DNA from: Rhodamnia argentea
Taxonomy: Eukaryota > Streptophyta > Magnoliopsida > Myrtales > Myrtaceae
Length of the DNA stretch: 64,000 nucleotides
Assembly: GCF_020921035.1 (NCBI RefSeq)
Contig: NC_063156.1
Location: forward strand, 10,800,501 to 10,864,500
Reading direction: 5' to 3'
The notes beneath the pieces were generated by a model. The model ran no database searches. It was given only the letters and a program-made list of their open reading frames with translations, and was not told the DNA's origin. Position numbers and translations under genes: made by a program. Of the stretch, positions 46,769 through 60,439 are shown piece after piece (the stretch's first letter is position 1; the number at the start of each line of letters is the position of its first letter).

Positions 46769-49700
46769 TCATACGTTGGTAGCCAACATGCTCTCGAGTT
46801 TTTGCAACCAGCTTACATACTGATTTTGCTCCTTCCTATGCAAGTATGAGAGAAGGAAGTCGGTGAGGCCTCTTCCAATTCCTTTTGCCACAAGGTACTC
46901 CTTGAGTTTGTCCTGCAAATGATGGTCTAATGTGCTGTGGACCGCAAACATGATATTAGGAGAATAGCCACATTGAGAGCAATAAAAGGGAACAACAGAT
47001 TTAAACAGAATTAAGCGAATACAGATAATTAAAATGTATGGTGAGGGTTTCTAACTCGATCAATCTGGGAAGATGGGAAGATATTAACCTAAACTAGAAA
47101 CGTTAGGCGATAGAGTTTTCACACAGTCACAACTTCGTTTTCCATGGTAGTGTGATATAAAAATACCAGACTAACGACTTTTCACCAATCCAGTTTGGCA
47201 TAGACATTCCACTAAGAAATTTCCGTTTTGCAAAAGACAGCTGAGGTTGCTGCAAACTCCCATCTCAGAAAGATCCTAGAACAAGTGGGACATCCTTGGC
47301 AAAGAAAGAGATAAAGCGTTCCAACTTTGAAACTTAAGGCAATCAAAAAACAGGTCTCCTACTGAAGTCCCAAGCCAACTGTCTCGCATAGCACCTTAAA
47401 GAGACAACAAAACGCAACAACACTAGCACAAGCACACACAGAACATCTATTGCTTCCAAATAGCGTATACAATTATTTTGAGCTTTCTAATAACTGGTCC
47501 CGATCCAAGAAGCCAATTGCCCTAAAAGAGCGTTCAATTATTCGTAAGCAAGTCTTTACTAAGTATTACATGTAAAATTCTTATGCACCCTATCTTGGAA
47601 TTTGATAATCACAACTCACAACCACCTTTCACTGCTCATCATCCGCATCAGTCCACGTGAAACATGTATAGCCCAAGTGCTCTGAAGTCACGGCCCCTCA
47701 AGAGTCAAGACCATGGTGCAAGTGATGCACACTACAAGAGACCTCAACATGACATAAGTCCATGCCTCCAAAACCATGTGAAACATAATGGACTAAATCC
47801 TTCCCAAATTCAAAAGGACAGACTCAGAAGTATTTGATAATTGAAGAGGAGATTTCTTCTCACTAAATTCTGCATCCCAGTCTTATTCCAACTACACGGG
47901 ACTTGAGGTGGGTTTCGCTTGCACATTTTTCTTCCAAAAGTTAGTTCTTTTCTCACCTTATAAGTAAGATGAACCGTTTTTCTCTACACAACTATACCTT
48001 GAAATATAACACTTATCTAGTCAAACAAAGCTTCGCAATTACACATACCAGAAGAATGGAAAATCCACAACCCCATAAAGGGAAAAGTCAAGTTAAAGGA
48101 TTTTAGCAGGCTACATCATAGTTAAGCTGGCTTCATATAAAGATTCCAACTGTATTGAAGATGAACATGAAGTTTGCAAGATATTAACTATGTTCAAGTC
48201 GTCTCAGAAAACCAGTGTAGCAGAAGCTAGTCCCAACAGAAATAGACAAAGAATTCTGAAATTGAGAAAATCCAAGAGCAACAACATCGCAATCATTATA
48301 AACAAGAAATGGCCATAAAGGCATTTCGACAAGCAAGTCTACATGAGTCTCTTACAGTTTAAAGATCTGAAAACATGCAAAAGAAAACATTTCTAAAACA
48401 AAGACCAACCAGAACTCCAGTATCCAATTTGCACTACGGTTCAGAGAACATAAGTTTTCTCGCTTCCCATACTGCATGCGCCACATTCCAACAACTCTCT
48501 ATCATACACATTAAATTTCGAATAGGACAACTGACTATTCTCTATAGAAGTAGCAGTCACCACCTTCTTAGGAATACATAATCATGCCAGCAAAAAACCT
48601 ATGGAGTTTGTATTGATTTTTTCATTCCTTTCTACTCCCATTTAAATCCAGACTCCTACAGCGAAGCTTTTATGTCAGACCAACCCATTTGTTGCAAGAA
48701 TGCAAAGAGCAACCGAAAACTGGAGACTAAACCATTTTACCTGAACAAAGGGCCTTTGTAGAGCGAATGATGCAATAACGCAGGTGATGGGAGATAGTAG
48801 GCACCGCGTAAGTGTAATTCAGACCCACTATCAGTTCCACTGCATACACCGCAATCAAACTGTAAGATGGAGTTGAAGCCTGGCTTTTTGAAACAGACCT
48901 TCATTAGAACTTCCCTGGGAAACATGCCCTCTCCACCATACATTTGTGGACCCAACAATGCCGAAACAGCAACTTCCTCACCGGATTCACATTTTCTCCT
49001 CAAAAGCACATCTTCAGATTCCGGTGCATCCCAGTCAACCACAAAATCCCCAAGATCACCAATTTGGTCATTCTAAGACATCAATCATGTTAATACGAGC
49101 TAAGAAAAAGCTTTTGCAGTGTTTAGGCCCCAAGAAGGGCAACCAGAACAAAGTCATAAAGCTTTCTATGGCGACTGAAATGAAGAAGGAAAGAGCTTTG
49201 GCATGGAAATAGATAGTCAATTTTAGCTTCTGCCCTACACGTGCTTAGGACATGGCACAAACAGCACTAGCAGTAGCTTTTTTCGGGTACTTGTAATGCC
49301 AAGGCTATATCATCTTTTAGCTCCACATGAAGAACCTGTACAAACGCTATGATGAGCTCAAAAATGGGTCTTTCACCAGTATACAATCTTCAACTAGTAC
49401 ACTACTACTAACAATCTTCCTGTCATTGACGGGCTGATATCAACCTTAGCTACGCCACAAGCAAAACCGATCCTGACTGACGAACAAAATCCAAAAAAAC
49501 TGCGCCTCGCTCAATCTATGACTCGGGACAGCTAGTCTCCTATGTACAATCGGCACTCGAATTGAAGCCACCCACCAAAAGTTAATCGAAGAAAAACTGC
49601 CAGGTAACGAATATAAACCCCAATCCAGTGAATGAGCTCGAGAAAGACTCGATTGAAGAGAGCGAACCTGAAAGCGATTGGACGAGAGCTCGTGGGCGAT

Positions 49701-49781
49701 CTCAGAACGCAAGACCGTGAGCAATCCAAGATCCACAATAGCTTTTTGTCCCTGGCGGAGGACAGAGTTCAGTCTCTGCAT
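46769..49781 (-). CDS. MAM33/p32-type mitochondrial glycoprotein family protein, 203 aa, 3 exons
   Basis: Exons on the minus strand are 49781-49668, 49072-48741 and 46934-46769, GT-AG, 612 nt including the stop. Family landmarks are LRSEIAHELSS (exon 1), DFVVDWDAPESEDVLLRRKC and EEVAVSALLGP, FPREVLMKVCFKKPGFNSIL and LQFDCGV (exon 2), then LKEYLVAKGIGRGLTDFLL and KEQNQYVSWLQKLES (exon 3). This is the MAM33 fold (PF02330), a small acidic trimeric protein, usually of the mitochondrial matrix, linked to ribosome or respiratory function. An in-frame TAG lies 9 bases before the ATG, so the start is fixed. There is little room for a long transit peptide: the conserved domain starts near residue 20. 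The second intron (46935-48740) holds no recognisable gene. Confidence 0.92.
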
Positions 49782-51388
49782 CTTCTTCTTCTATCGGGTG
49801 CAAGCCCAATGCAACGGGAACAGAACAGGGTAGCACACTGCCCTTTTGGCTCGATAGCGATGAGCAGACAACATGCGACGCGACTGACTCACGGGCAGTT
49901 GCATATGCACATTCATGTTGAAGTGTTTGACAACTATTTGTCGGAGCCCATCTGAGAAATACCGAAAAGGCTTTAAAGTCCAAGACCTTTGTTTTAAGGC
50001 CACTACCCAACAGCATTGGGCTGGTCAAGCCAGAATCGCAGGGTCGATGTGAGATCCGGAGAATCAAGGGTCGCCGAGGCTCTCGGCACTTGGCCGGTGC
50101 CTAGGGCCGCGTGACTCTCGTGCTCAATTTCTAGCCCAAATCGACGGAGTCAATCGAAACCTGATCGAGTGCGGTCGAATTCGAGACTCGACACTCATCA
50201 TTGTTGTCGAATGCGACTTGCTATAGGTGGCGCAACCGGGCATCGACTTGCCAGGATCGCGCGACTCCAGGTGAGGGCCATTTGTGCTAGATTCTGCCCG
50301 CGGGTGCTCAGGTCATTTTTCTTTATTTAAATTAATTAAATTCCTTTACAAGTGTAGTTTTTTTAAAAATAACATTTAGGGCGCATTTGTTTCGTGGAAA
50401 ATGAATGATTTGAAAAATATTTTCTTAAAGACAATCGCTTATATCGTTTGCAAAAATATTTTCAAGTGCCGAGATCTTGGGCGGCCGAGGTCTCGGATTT
50501 CGGCATTGCGGTCTTGCAATCTTACGTCCGCCTTCTAAGTTTGACATTTAGGCCTCGAATCCATTATCACAATCCCGATACTTCTATATAAAAGATAGTA
50601 AAACTTTCGCGGGCGAAGTTGCATACTTCGTTTGTTTCACGAAAAATAAATAATTCAATTTTTTATTTTATAAATAACTACTCATATCATTTGAGATAAT
50701 TAATCAATAAATTTTTTTAATCAACAAACATTTATGTTTAAAAATTTTTATGGACGATGAAAATATTTTTCGCACATACATTTTTGTAAGAGATACGAAC
50801 GATCACGTAGATAAGAAATATATTCCAAATCATCCACTTTTCACGAAATTAACTCACCCTTAGTAAACATACATATATATATTTTTTGTGAATTTCATCA
50901 TATAAAATCCTTACAAAATACGAGGAAATTCACTAGTTCTTTCTCATAATCATTTCACATCGAGGACGAGGGGGAGGTAATTAACTTGAGATATGAGAAG
51001 TTAGGCTTCAAATCAACTTGCATTATCGTTTGCTAAGATAATGAAAATATGTCGTTACGATATATTATTTATTTTCTTCATCATTGTCACTTGCTATTTT
51101 TTTCCTCGAATAAAACAATTTTTTAACATCAAATACAAAACATTATAATGTCTAGGAAAAATTATTGAGAAGACGTAATTTCTTTTTTTTTTTTTGCCCT
51201 TACTTTTATTTAGTCAGAGTAAATAAAGAAGTTGTAATTTAAATTGACGCGCAAAGCTTTCAAATTAAACAGAAAGGAAATCGAGATAAATACGTTTCGA
51301 GAATTAGGGCTTTGGAAAAGGCTAAAACCCCTTTCCCTCTCTTTTCTCAGAGTTTGGGAGAAGGGGGAGAAGAAGAGAGAGCACAGCA
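49782..51388. other. Divergent intergenic region with a MITE, no gene
   Basis: It separates the MAM33-type gene (-) from NUP93 (+). It includes GC-rich sequence at 50050-50300 and 50460-50530, a small inverted-repeat element at 50379-50859, and an AT-rich promoter-side stretch at 50880-51250. I could not fix a TATA box for either gene. Confidence 0.45.
50379..50859. mobile_element. Tourist-like MITE, 481 bp
   Basis: Inverted ends are GGGCGCATTTGTTTCGTGG and, read inward from the right, GGGTGAGTTAATTTCGTG, both followed by '..GATGATTTG'-like sequence. TTA flanks both sides (50376-50378 and 50860-50862). No coding capacity. A TTA duplication with GGG ends fits the PIF/Harbinger (Tourist) class. 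Confidence 0.72.
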
Positions 51389-54300
51389 ATGGCGAACGAG
51401 GGAGACATGAGCAGCTGGACCGATCTGCTCCATTCCTCCACCAAGCTTCTCGAGCAAGCCGCTCCTTCCGCTCAGTTCCCTCCTCTCCAGGTTCTCGCTC
51501 CTCTCTCTCCCTCTCCCTCTCTCTCTCCGTGTAGGTTTACTGGAAGTTGTCACCGAGAAAACCTTGTGGTTTCGAGAATGACGAAGTCCTGCGTGATCAA
51601 AATGAGTAGACATCCCTTTGTTTTTGCTCGCGCTTAAGCATGTGTTGGATTTTCCTGGATCATTGAGTAGATGCGTTCCATGGGCCGGTTGCCTGAGGTG
51701 GGGGAAGCGTCTAGTAGGGCTCGCACCCCTTTTTCGTTCTGTTGCCTTGTTCTTGTTTCTCAGGATAGGGCTGGAGTTGAAGGGCTTTAGGTTTTAAATT
51801 CGGATCAGCAGCTGTTCAAAGTCGAGTCACAGTCATATGTTAGCATTTGGAGCTTAGCTCCTTATCCCAGCTATCGTCAGTTTCATGTTATCAGCTTTGG
51901 TTTCTGCTGCTGCGGAATGTTTCCAGCAGGTATTTTTAGGGAAAAAAAGAAGAAGCTATACTGTCTTTTCAGATAGTTTGAATCAGCTAATAAGATAAGT
52001 CGCACTGGGACAATTATTTTCTGGCAAAAGGAAAGGGAAGGAAAGGAAAGATAAAACCCATTTCTGCAATTAGGTATACGAAGAGAAACCTTGTTGATAG
52101 ATTCTTTTCCCCACTGAAATCTCCATTGTCTGTTGCTACTTAAGTTGCTAGTTTGGTGCTATAATCATAGTTCACCGCCGTCTTCTCTAACCAGATTGCT
52201 GCCAAGACACTACTCTCGACTGCTCTTCCATTATTTTAGTTGTTGGATGGTGTCATGTTGTTAAGGCCGTGCGTGCAACCTCTGTGAATGCAATCGCTTA
52301 TTGCTGTCACCAATTTTAGTGGCTCATGGTCATTGCCGAACCTCACATAATTAACTATGGTTGCAGTTTCTACCACACTTTTGTTAGTCTTGTCATTGTC
52401 TCTCTGTTTATGAACTTTCCACATGTCTCTATCTCATGTCATTATATAGAACTCTGGAAGCTTATTTGCTAAAAATGTTGCAAGAGATAAACACTAAAAA
52501 CTTGTGGCTTAATAAATAGTATGGGGAAGGTCTCAGCAGCACCTTCATCTAGCTACATATATTTAGTGAAGGAAAGAACAAGTCTCTAGGTTCTCTTTAG
52601 AATAGTTTTAAAGAAGAATATTCCAGATTGAATTTCTTTTTCAGAATATAAGGTCATTAAGATTCGGTTACTTCAAATTAAAGAAGACATGTTTGAGCAA
52701 TTGCTTCCCATGGGATAGTACAGAGCAAATGCAAGGTTTGTTTTGAGACTGTCTACTTTGTTCACATTGCATTTTCCACTTTGCTTTGGGTCTAACACTC
52801 CACTGAATTTAAGTGCACATGCTGGATTAATCATGAAGAGTATACTTGTCATCATAAAATTGAGAATTTGTGCATATATCATTGTACCAAGTTTCTGATA
52901 GTGATTTTGTGTTTGCTATTTGGGTATGTATCAGAGGAACCTTGATCAGTTGGAAGCATTATCCAAGAAGCTCAAGTCAAAAACTCTAAGGACTGAAGCT
53001 CCATCTCAATCTATCGCTGCCACCAGGTCTTATATCTGTCCGGAAATCTTTGCTATCACTTATCCTCATCACGTCAAGCATGACTACATGGAAGTTATGT
53101 AGGGTGATTGCATCTTTTATAATCATGTTGTTTTCAGGCTTCTTGCACGTGAAGGGATAAATGCAGAACAGCTTGCACGAGATCTGAAGTCCTTTGAGTT
53201 GAAGGTACCGTACTGTTTTAATTCGTTTGACATGCTAATTACACATTAACACTAGTATATTTTTACATGTGACTTTGGCATGATCAATCTGCTCTCGGGT
53301 AATCTTGTAGTTATTGTGTTAATCTTCTTGGTTGGTGGAGACTTGTCTAGCTAGGGTGGGGTTGTTTGTGGGTGTCTTAGAAAGTTAAAAGTACATTAGA
53401 ATTTCAAACACGACCTTAGTTCAGATTGTTATCATTGGACATTTGTTTGTTCCTTAAAGATTAAGTATCAGGAAATGCAACCTCAATTTACATCTGGGAT
53501 ATTTCTACACTCCTTCCTGTGTATGTGAAACACAAGATGCTAATGCAACCACACAGGTGGTGACATTTGGAGACTAAATGTAATTTAAACAACTTGACAG
53601 AGTAATATCAAGAAGCGCAGGAGTTTGAACTATTGTACTTATCTTAACGTATTGTTCAACAAATTTAATGTGAGGATTTTCATTGCCATAGCCTGTCGTA
53701 TAGGACATTCTTCTAATGATTTTCCTGTTTGTAGACGACATTCGAGGATGTGTTCCCTGCTGAGGCGACAACTGTTGAGGAGTATTTGCAGCAGGTACTT
53801 TCTACTCTTCAATTTTTTTTATGGTTATTTCGGCGCTGTTGTCTTTACCTTGTTGAGAAAGGCATGTGGGACTGTTTTCTTTTGTTGTTACATTCCATTT
53901 CCATCTTGAGGATTGAAGGTTGTTTAATGAATTTTGATTTCTGTAACCAAATAAGCTTGATGAGGGCAGCATAATTTTCAACTGTTCAGGCAAGGTATTG
54001 GCATTTTTCCCCATTAAGATATTGATTTAGCCTTTTTTGTACAATTATATTTGAATGGGACATTGGCATTTTCAAATGTGTCGCTTTCTCACTCTATATG
54101 CCCTTCGTTTTGGTGCTTGGTCTATCCTTAGTATAACCCCATGTTACATTGGTTGGTGATTTAGAATCCAATTGTGCATCCTGCAGAGCTTTATTTTTTC
54201 ATTCAAAATATACCGAGAGGGTGAGAAGCTAATGCTTTTCTCTGAACTGGGTCTACATAGTATTTAGGAAAGATTGGAGTTGATGAAGATGCGTTGTGTT

Positions 54301-57300
54301 GTGAAATTCCTTTCTGCTCTTCTTTCTCCCTCTTCTTTTGTTGAATATGGCTGCCTCCTAGAACATGCTAATGTTATATTTTCTGAATTGACTTCGCTTG
54401 TCTTGTGAGGTTTTGTTCACTGCTGGCTTTTCTTCCGTCAATGCTGAAGCTTTTGTTGTTTTTAGTACATGCTGAATAAGAAATGTAGTTTTTTAAGGGT
54501 TAGAATAATCAGTGCATTGTTCTGCCGGCCTCAAGAAAGTCAATATTGTTTCTCCAATCTTACTTTCAAATAGTCAAATGCATAGATTGCCAGAGAGTGC
54601 TGCTATAGGTGCTCTGTACTAGGTTTATAAATATTTTTCTTCCACTGGTGGCATCTTTTCAAATCACTTCGAGTTTTTCCTCAGCTTCTTCTGTCATGTC
54701 ATTTCTGGTGTGAAAATATCATTTCTGCTGTTTCTTTTGGGGTGTGGGTGTGTTAACATACATATATTCAAAAAAAGATGAAGATTGGCCTGTTTAAGTT
54801 TGTGCTACAAGTGTTTTTTTTTTTTTTTAATTTATTCCTGTGCTATTCTTTGTTGTTGATGTTTTTGTGTTCATTTCCTGAATCTGGCCAGTCTTTTTGG
54901 GTCTCTTGAATTGTGTTTGTCATAGCTGTTAGTGTGATCCCTTGACTAGATTCATGCTAGCGAATTCAAATGAGTAAATATGTTACATACTTGTTTCACA
55001 TGCATTCCTAAGTGTTCTTCTATTCTGTTATGCTCCCTTTCTTTGGGTGGGTGTTGCATTTGCCGTCCATCTCTTGGCTGAAACCGTAATCCAAACATAT
55101 CATTATTTGTTGTTGAATGCTTCTCTCCATCTGCTTCCCTCCAGCCTTGGAGTCCGTATCACAAACAGTTTCATGCCTTCTGGCTTTGGATCTGCATTTT
55201 CATCTGCTAGCTTTTTTCCATTCAATAGTTTTTCCCCTCTTAACATGCACACTCACAGATGTACTTCTTGGTTGGCTTCTTTTCGTGTTTACATGGAACA
55301 GTGCAGTTACATTTATATTTCATATGTTTTTAGTCATTTGTCCTCAATACATTCAAAATCTTTGAGATTGGTGCTGTAAAGTTCCATGATTTGTATCTCT
55401 TGCTTTATGGAATTTATGGTTATGTACCAATGATTAGATAATTCTTTTGCTGCTTCTTAATGTAGGTTCATGAAATGGCAATGGTCTCAGCTATTCAGGA
55501 AGCACAGAAGGACAATGTTAGGAGTTTTAATGATTATATGCTGAAAGTTTTGGAGGTTGTAACTCGTAACTCAATTATAGCATATTTCAAATTGCTATCT
55601 CCACTCTTTCCAGCCCTGGTTTCTAATATGTGCTTTGCTGTTGTGGCTGACAGGATGATTGGCAAAAGGAAAAGCGTGATTTTCTTCAGAGCTTAAGCCG
55701 GATATCATTATTACCCAAGACTAACATTGGTGATTCAGGCCGTGGAGCTCCTCGTCTTCCCCAAATAGCCTCAACGGCTTCAAGCCCTCAAGTTTCATCT
55801 GGTCTTTCAGGCATGGAGATTGTAGCTGTAGCAAACAAATCGATTCTTGAGAAAAAAGCTTCTGTCTATGGTGGTGTTGTGAAGGATCTTAACAGTGCTA
55901 GAGAGCGTGCCTTGCCGTTTAAAGTAATGAAAATTTTGGTTTTGATTTATTTTTAATAGTTATTGTGGCTCATTACATCTTTTTGTTTACTAGGCATTGA
56001 ATATGTGCTGGGGCAGTTCTAAGATTCTAACATAGAAGCATGTCTTAATCAAAGTTTGTTGTTATTTGCCTGCTAGCTGGCACGTCAGCATATGTATTCG
56101 AGAAGCTTACTGTTAGTCATTATATGTACTTCTTGTTCTCTGCCTTCTAATGGTTGTCTCATGAGTTCGTTTGTTAGAATTATGATGCTGTGTATACATT
56201 TGTATTGTTCCTGTTTCACTAAATCTATTCTTCTTTGGATGATATGGGCATAATTTCTTCTCTGTTATTGTTCGAATTTCAGCCCGCTACTTCTTTCAAG
56301 GGTGCTTATGAAAGTTTGGGTATTAATACATCTGGGGGAAAATCAGTCAGTGTGCTGAAAATATGGCATCTCATTCAGGTGTGGCTGTATAAATCTTCTT
56401 AACTATTACTCCATTCGAATGCATAGCTCCCTTTTCCTTCTTATGCCATAGGGAAGTAAACATGGTTTGTGCAATAATTTGCTAGGCACTTATGGATGAG
56501 GATTCAGTTATTCGGTGGAATGTTTCAAAGAAGATGTCATTGGTAATTGGTGCAAGGCGGCACCTTGAGTGGGGACATGAGAAGTACATTATGGACATGA
56601 TACAAAGTCATCCTGCACAAGTATGAAGTCGTTATTTTTACCTGTCTTGACATTTTGGTTCCATGAAACTTCTATGGCGAAAGCTTCTTGTTTATGTTTA
56701 GACTTTAGTAAAATTGCTGCTTCGACCATATTTGGAGATAGCTCTTGCTCGCATTATATAGTAATCATACTTGACCTTTTTGAAGCAGTATTCAAGGACC
56801 TGGAGCTCTCTTTGTCCGGCTTGTCTCTAACAGATTTGAAGGCATTAACATACTAAATGTATTTACTGAGTTAAGTGCTCATTATTTTGTTCTTCTGCTC
56901 TTTCTAGGCTGCTCTTGGTGGCGGTGTTGGGAATTTGCAAAGGATTCACGCCTTCCTTCGGGTCTGTTCTCTTTCTATTATTCAATTATCTGGAGTAGCA
57001 CGTTTTTAATGCTTTATTTTGCTTTAGATCTTCTATTACCTTTAATTTCATGTTGCAGATTCGTTTGCGCGATTATGGTGTTCTTGACTTTGATTCTGGT
57101 GATGCTCGAAGGCAGCCACCTGTTGACACCACGTGGCAGCAGGTTAAGAATGCTTATTTTTTGTATTCATATTATATATTTTGATCGTGAAGTCAATACC
57201 ATAAGAATGTAGAAATTTGGTCTATTCATGATGAAATCCTCATTTTCACTGGGCCCCTACGGTAAATAAAAACTGCTGAAGTTTTAATCTTGAGCTTTAG

Positions 57301-59126
57301 AGTTTTTTTTGTTGAGATGACAGTGACTTATGTTTCAGCTATCCGGTCTTTCTGTATATGAACTATTACAGGAAAAAAAATATTTACAATAAGTACTTTG
57401 TCTGTTTTTTATATTAAGCGAGTGTATTTGGGCTCTGTCCTATTTACTTGGGGATATTGCTGATTGCAGTTGCTTTATAAGTATGGAACACCTATGCCTG
57501 TAACTGACTTATTTTACACACTTCCTGGTTCAACAGATATACTTTTGCTTGAGAACTGGGTATTACAATGAAGCAAGAGATGTTGCCTTGTCATCCCGAA
57601 GTGCTCATCAGTTTGCACCTCTGGTACTATTTGTTTACTGCCCAAATGTGCTGATTTTTGTTCTTCCCTAATGTTTAGTTGTTATTGGCAGCTTACAGAA
57701 TGGATAAACACTGGAGGTATGGTTTCTGCTGAGACAGCTGCAACTGCTTCAGAAGAATGTGAAAAGTTGTTCAGAATGGGTGATCGGGTGGGTCGAGCTG
57801 CATATGATAAGAAAAGGTTGTTACTATATGCCGTGATATCTGGTTCTCGAAGGCTTGTTGAAAGGCTGCTGAGAGATCTATCGACACTGTTCACCACCAT
57901 AGAGGATTTCTTGTGGTTTAAACTGTCAGCCATCAGGGAGTTCCCTATTGGAGGCTCATCTGCTATCCTTAGTGAGAGTTCGGTCCCCTATAGTTTAGAG
58001 GATTTGCAGGCTTACCTGAATAAGTTTGAAGCATCATACTATACCAAAAATGGGAAGGACCCTCTTGTATATCCTTATATCCTGCTCCTAAGCATCCAGT
58101 TCCTACCAGCTATCCTCTATTTGTCTAAAGAAGTAGGAGATGAAGGGTACAACATTGATGCCACTCACATAGCTATCGTGCTTGCTGATCATGGCGTCCT
58201 TACAGAAGGTACAGGGGCAGGATCAAAGTTTGGTGTAATGGATGCTTATGCAGAAGCATGTAGCATGATTCGACAGTATGGATCTTCATATTTACGCCTT
58301 GGAGATCTTTCAATGGCATTGGAGTATTATGCGCAAGCTGCTGCTGCATTGGGTGGTGGCCGACTATCTTGGACTGGGAGGGGAAATGCGGATCAACAGA
58401 GACAGAGAAGTTTGATGCTGAAACAGCTCCTCACGGAGCTGTTATTGCGAGATGGTGGGATTTATTTTTTACTTGGTGCAAGAGGTTCTGGGGAAGAAGG
58501 TGAATTGACAAGGTTTATTCCGGACGTAAAAACAAGACAACAATTTCTGCTTGAAGCTGCTCGGCAGTGCTTGGAAGCTGGGATATATGATAAAGTATGG
58601 TCTTTTTCCCCATTTTCCTCCTTGTGTAAAATTTACTTAATGTTGGACTATGGTGTTTTCCAATCATGTCACTTGACTTTGACTTCAATGATCCAATGTA
58701 TTATACTTTTTGTTGGCAATTGATGCGCTATGACTGGAATTTGGTCAATTTTCCAGCTAATTGCTGACATGGTTGCCATGTGGCCATTTGTATTCCACAT
58801 TGGTATTTTGCTTGAGAATTGGCCGGATTTTGGTCAAAGTGCATAAATCAGAAAGCAAAATCAACTCAAGTTCGGTGACTGCTGATGGAATTTGCCCTTT
58901 CTCCTATTGCCCTTATGGAGCTACAAGTGAAATCAGTTTTCAGTGAACTTTTGAGAGCTCAAGTACTTTGATTGACTGTGTTTGTTCAGAAATTGTCTTT
59001 TCAAGGTGATTCATGTTCTGCTGATCATTGGCTGTTTCATTGGCTACCCAATAACAAGAGTAAACGTGTTGTGATATAGTCTATTGAGTTGGAACAATTT
59101 TTTTTAGAAATATGTATATGGAGGAG

Positions 59127-59168
<42 letters not shown>

Positions 59169-60439
59169 ATTTCTTTTGTATAAATAAATTGGTGGTAGTT
59201 CATTTTGTTATTTACTATTGCTTACTTGGTTTCCCTTACTACTTTATTTCACATTATATGTATAGCTTTTCATTGACATCTGAATTTTCATCTTCACTAT
59301 TGTTCCATTTATGTCATCCTGCATGGCTGAATCTAGAATTTAAATGGAAATTTCATCTTAGGATAGTATCGAATCTTGTATGGGCTTAATACCTTTTTTC
59401 GTTGCTTATTCTTCCCTTACTTATGATTTGCTTTAATTAAATCAGTCAATAGAGATTCTGAAGAGAATTGGGGCGTTCTCAATGGCCCTGGACACCATTA
59501 ATAAATGCCTTTCGGACTCAATATGTGCTCTTTCACGCGGACGATTGGATGGTGAAAGCCAGACAGCGGGTTTGATTCATTCTGGAAACGAGATTTTGGA
59601 GACTTACAAATATAGTCCTGAAATCAGGTAATCTCTTGGTAGCTGCTGTCTGTCTTCTAAGTAGCAGTTCCTTTTTTGGGTGGACCATTTACATTAAATT
59701 TTTTAGGGTTCTGTCATGCTAGATCATTTATTGCCGCAGCATGATGAAACTGGAAAATTGGATATGGCGGTCATCGTTCAGATTTCTCCTATTTAGAATA
59801 CTTCCCATCGTTTAGATTTCTCCTATTTAGAATATTTGTTCCGTGGTTAGACATTTATTTCTTGGTTGCATTATTCCTGCAGTCCCCAGGAGAGAGAGAA
59901 TGTTATGGAGCAACAAACAGTGTTAAGACAGCTTGAGGCGATATTGTCAATATACAAATTGGCGAGAGCAGGTCATTATCTGGATGCTTTGAGGGAGGTT
60001 GCCAAACTTCCATTTCTTCCATTGGATCCACGAACACCAGATGTTACAACAGATGTATTGCAGAAATTATCTCCATATGTCCAAGCTTGTGTTCCTGACC
60101 TCCTAAAGGTTGCTCTTAGTTGCATGGACAATGTGCCTGATTCCGATGGATCACTACGTGCTCTAAGAGCCAAGGCAAGTGGGCATTTGGGTTTTTAAAC
60201 AGTTCAGTTTTTTATGTGGTCCAAAGCAGACTATTGTGAATTCCTAGCCACTTTGGGATATCTTCATAGGGGTGTTTGTTTGATGGAAAAGATCAACTGA
60301 AAGTCAACATATATGCTCCCTTTTTTGGATGACCACGTGATGCTCTTCTTTGCATGTGCAGATTGCGAATTTTCTTGCGAACAATTTGAATAGGAATTGG
60401 CCACGTGATCTTTATGAGAAGGTTGCCCGAAGCTTGTGA
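51389..60439 (+). CDS. NUP93: Nuclear pore complex protein NUP93 (Nic96 family), 863 aa, 15 exons
   Basis: Exons: 51389-51490, 52935-53026, 53138-53204, 53735-53794, 55466-55555, 55654-55923, 56283-56378, 56486-56620, 56908-56961, 57059-57142, 57537-57623, 57692-58594, 59446-59627, 59883-60174, 60362-60439. They total 2592 nt with consistent phases. The protein starts MANEGDMSSWTDLLHSSTKL and has a helical N-terminal part. The alpha-solenoid Nic96 domain follows, with IRWNVSKKMSLVIGARRHLE, DTTWQQIYFCLRTGYYNEAR, YPYILLLSIQFLPAILYLSK and DATHIAIVLADHGVL. It ends NRNWPRDLYEKVARSL. Length is nearly that of Arabidopsis NUP93a (about 860 aa). NUP93 is a linker nucleoporin of the inner pore ring. 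The last intron uses a GC donor (AAG|GCAAGT). Confidence 0.96.
59131..59166. repeat. (GA)n microsatellite in a NUP93 intron
   Basis: Eighteen perfect GA units within the intron between 58594 and 59446. Confidence 0.95.

Noticed and set aside
49632..49955. 107-codon plus-strand frame over exon 1 of the MAM33-type gene
   Set aside because: Antisense to a conserved exon and crosses its upstream region; a shadow.
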